From assembly GCA_021799035.1 (NCBI GenBank), contig JAJZBG010000025.1, positions 1 to 33,549 on the forward strand: 33,549 bases of DNA, read 5' to 3'. The position numbers were made by a program, and so were the translations under genes. Positions 33,426-33,549 of this stretch are shown piece by piece; within the stretch, counting starts at the first letter, position 1, and every line of letters begins with the position of its first letter. The notes beneath the pieces are model-generated. The model was not told the origin of the DNA, ran no database searches, and saw only the letters and a program-made list of their open reading frames with translations. The DNA is from Actinomycetes bacterium (GTDB lineage: Bacteria > Actinomycetota > Acidimicrobiia > Acidimicrobiales > Acidimicrobiaceae).

Positions 33426-33549
33426 ATTGGGTAGGGGGACTGGGTCACCCAGCCCCCTCCCACACCACCGGACATGCGGGCCCGCATCCGGCGGTTCGTC
33501 AAAATAACCGACGACGGTTCCAACACTGCTCGAATCCTTGTAGTCCGAG
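33426..33549 (-). mobile_element. Group II intron, 3' end (domains V and VI), partial
   Basis: Read on the minus strand, a hairpin at about 33497-33463 (CCGGA/TCCGG lower stem and TGCG-GGCC-CGCA upper stem) is followed by GGGGGCTGGGT, ACCCAG, CCCCC and TACCCAAT. This is the layout of domains V and VI at group II intron 3' ends. The A seven bases before the end stands where the branch-point A is expected, and the end AAT fits the 3' terminal AY. I recall very similar sequences downstream of intron-encoded reverse transcriptase genes. The intron body, and any reverse transcriptase, would lie beyond the right edge. Domain V loop GGCC rather than GNRA is unusual. Confidence 0.6.

Noticed and set aside
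33434-33457. Strong GC hairpin as a rho-independent terminator of the baeRF gene
   Set aside because: No T-run follows on the plus strand. The hairpin fits domain VI of a minus-strand group II intron better.
1-33549. CRISPR array, insertion sequence or prophage
   Set aside because: I saw no regularly spaced repeats, transposase motifs or phage genes. The only mobile-element signal is the intron end at the right edge.

Overview
The window looks like a chromosomal segment of a moderate-GC actinobacterium. An acidimicrobial-type (Acidimicrobiia) genome is my best guess. The reasons are the clpS-DUF2017 pair, the ABC exporter-ctaA block, a Glu-Asp-Phe tRNA cluster, three-part PurS/PurQ/PurL, and frequent GTG/TTG starts. 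Several starts carry a -10-like TAnnnT box 6-8 nt upstream, as in leaderless transcription. Taxonomy is inferred; no rRNA or marker search was possible.

Layout. 80-4872: serS (minus), diverging from an ABC-2 exporter, ctaA (haem A synthase), clpS and a DUF2017 gene (plus). 4971-9864: a four-gene cassette with touching genes: an N-terminally extended Gfo/Idh/MocA oxidoreductase, a second Gfo/Idh/MocA oxidoreductase, an alpha/beta hydrolase, and a cyanophycinase-like protein fused to a CysRS-type C-terminal domain. 9898-10199: tRNA-Glu, tRNA-Asp, tRNA-Phe. 10512-15248: an NAD-dependent, selenocysteine-containing formate dehydrogenase operon. 15357-18428 (minus): a DEAD-box helicase and an ACT-domain malic enzyme. 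18640-20802 (plus): a fused E1 alpha-beta 2-oxoacid dehydrogenase. 20812-29898 (minus): purine and pyrimidine genes in transcription order purC, purS, purQ, purL, purF, purM, pyrE, interrupted by two plus-strand genes (a small basic protein and a PHP phosphoesterase). 30235-31958: a MarR regulator and an MFS exporter. 32206-33363: a baeRF-type release-factor-like protein. 33426 to the right edge: the 3' end of a probable group II intron on the minus strand.

The most remarkable region is the formate dehydrogenase. The usual ~950-residue catalytic subunit is cut in two just after its first [4Fe-4S] domain, and the halves are in reversed order around the diaphorase gene. The order is catalytic half with an in-frame TGA (Sec84), then a NuoE-NuoF fusion, then the NuoG-like iron-sulfur half. 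The two pieces add up to 957 residues, so together they would rebuild a normal FdsA-type subunit. A SECIS-like hairpin with a GGTCT apical loop lies directly after the TGA. A standard gene caller would miss the selenocysteine and truncate the gene.

How the genes work together: formate oxidation to CO2 with NADH formation (Fdh), malate decarboxylation to pyruvate, branched-chain or other 2-oxoacid oxidation, haem A supply for an aa3-type oxidase, and de novo IMP synthesis with a pyrimidine salvage/synthesis step (PyrE).
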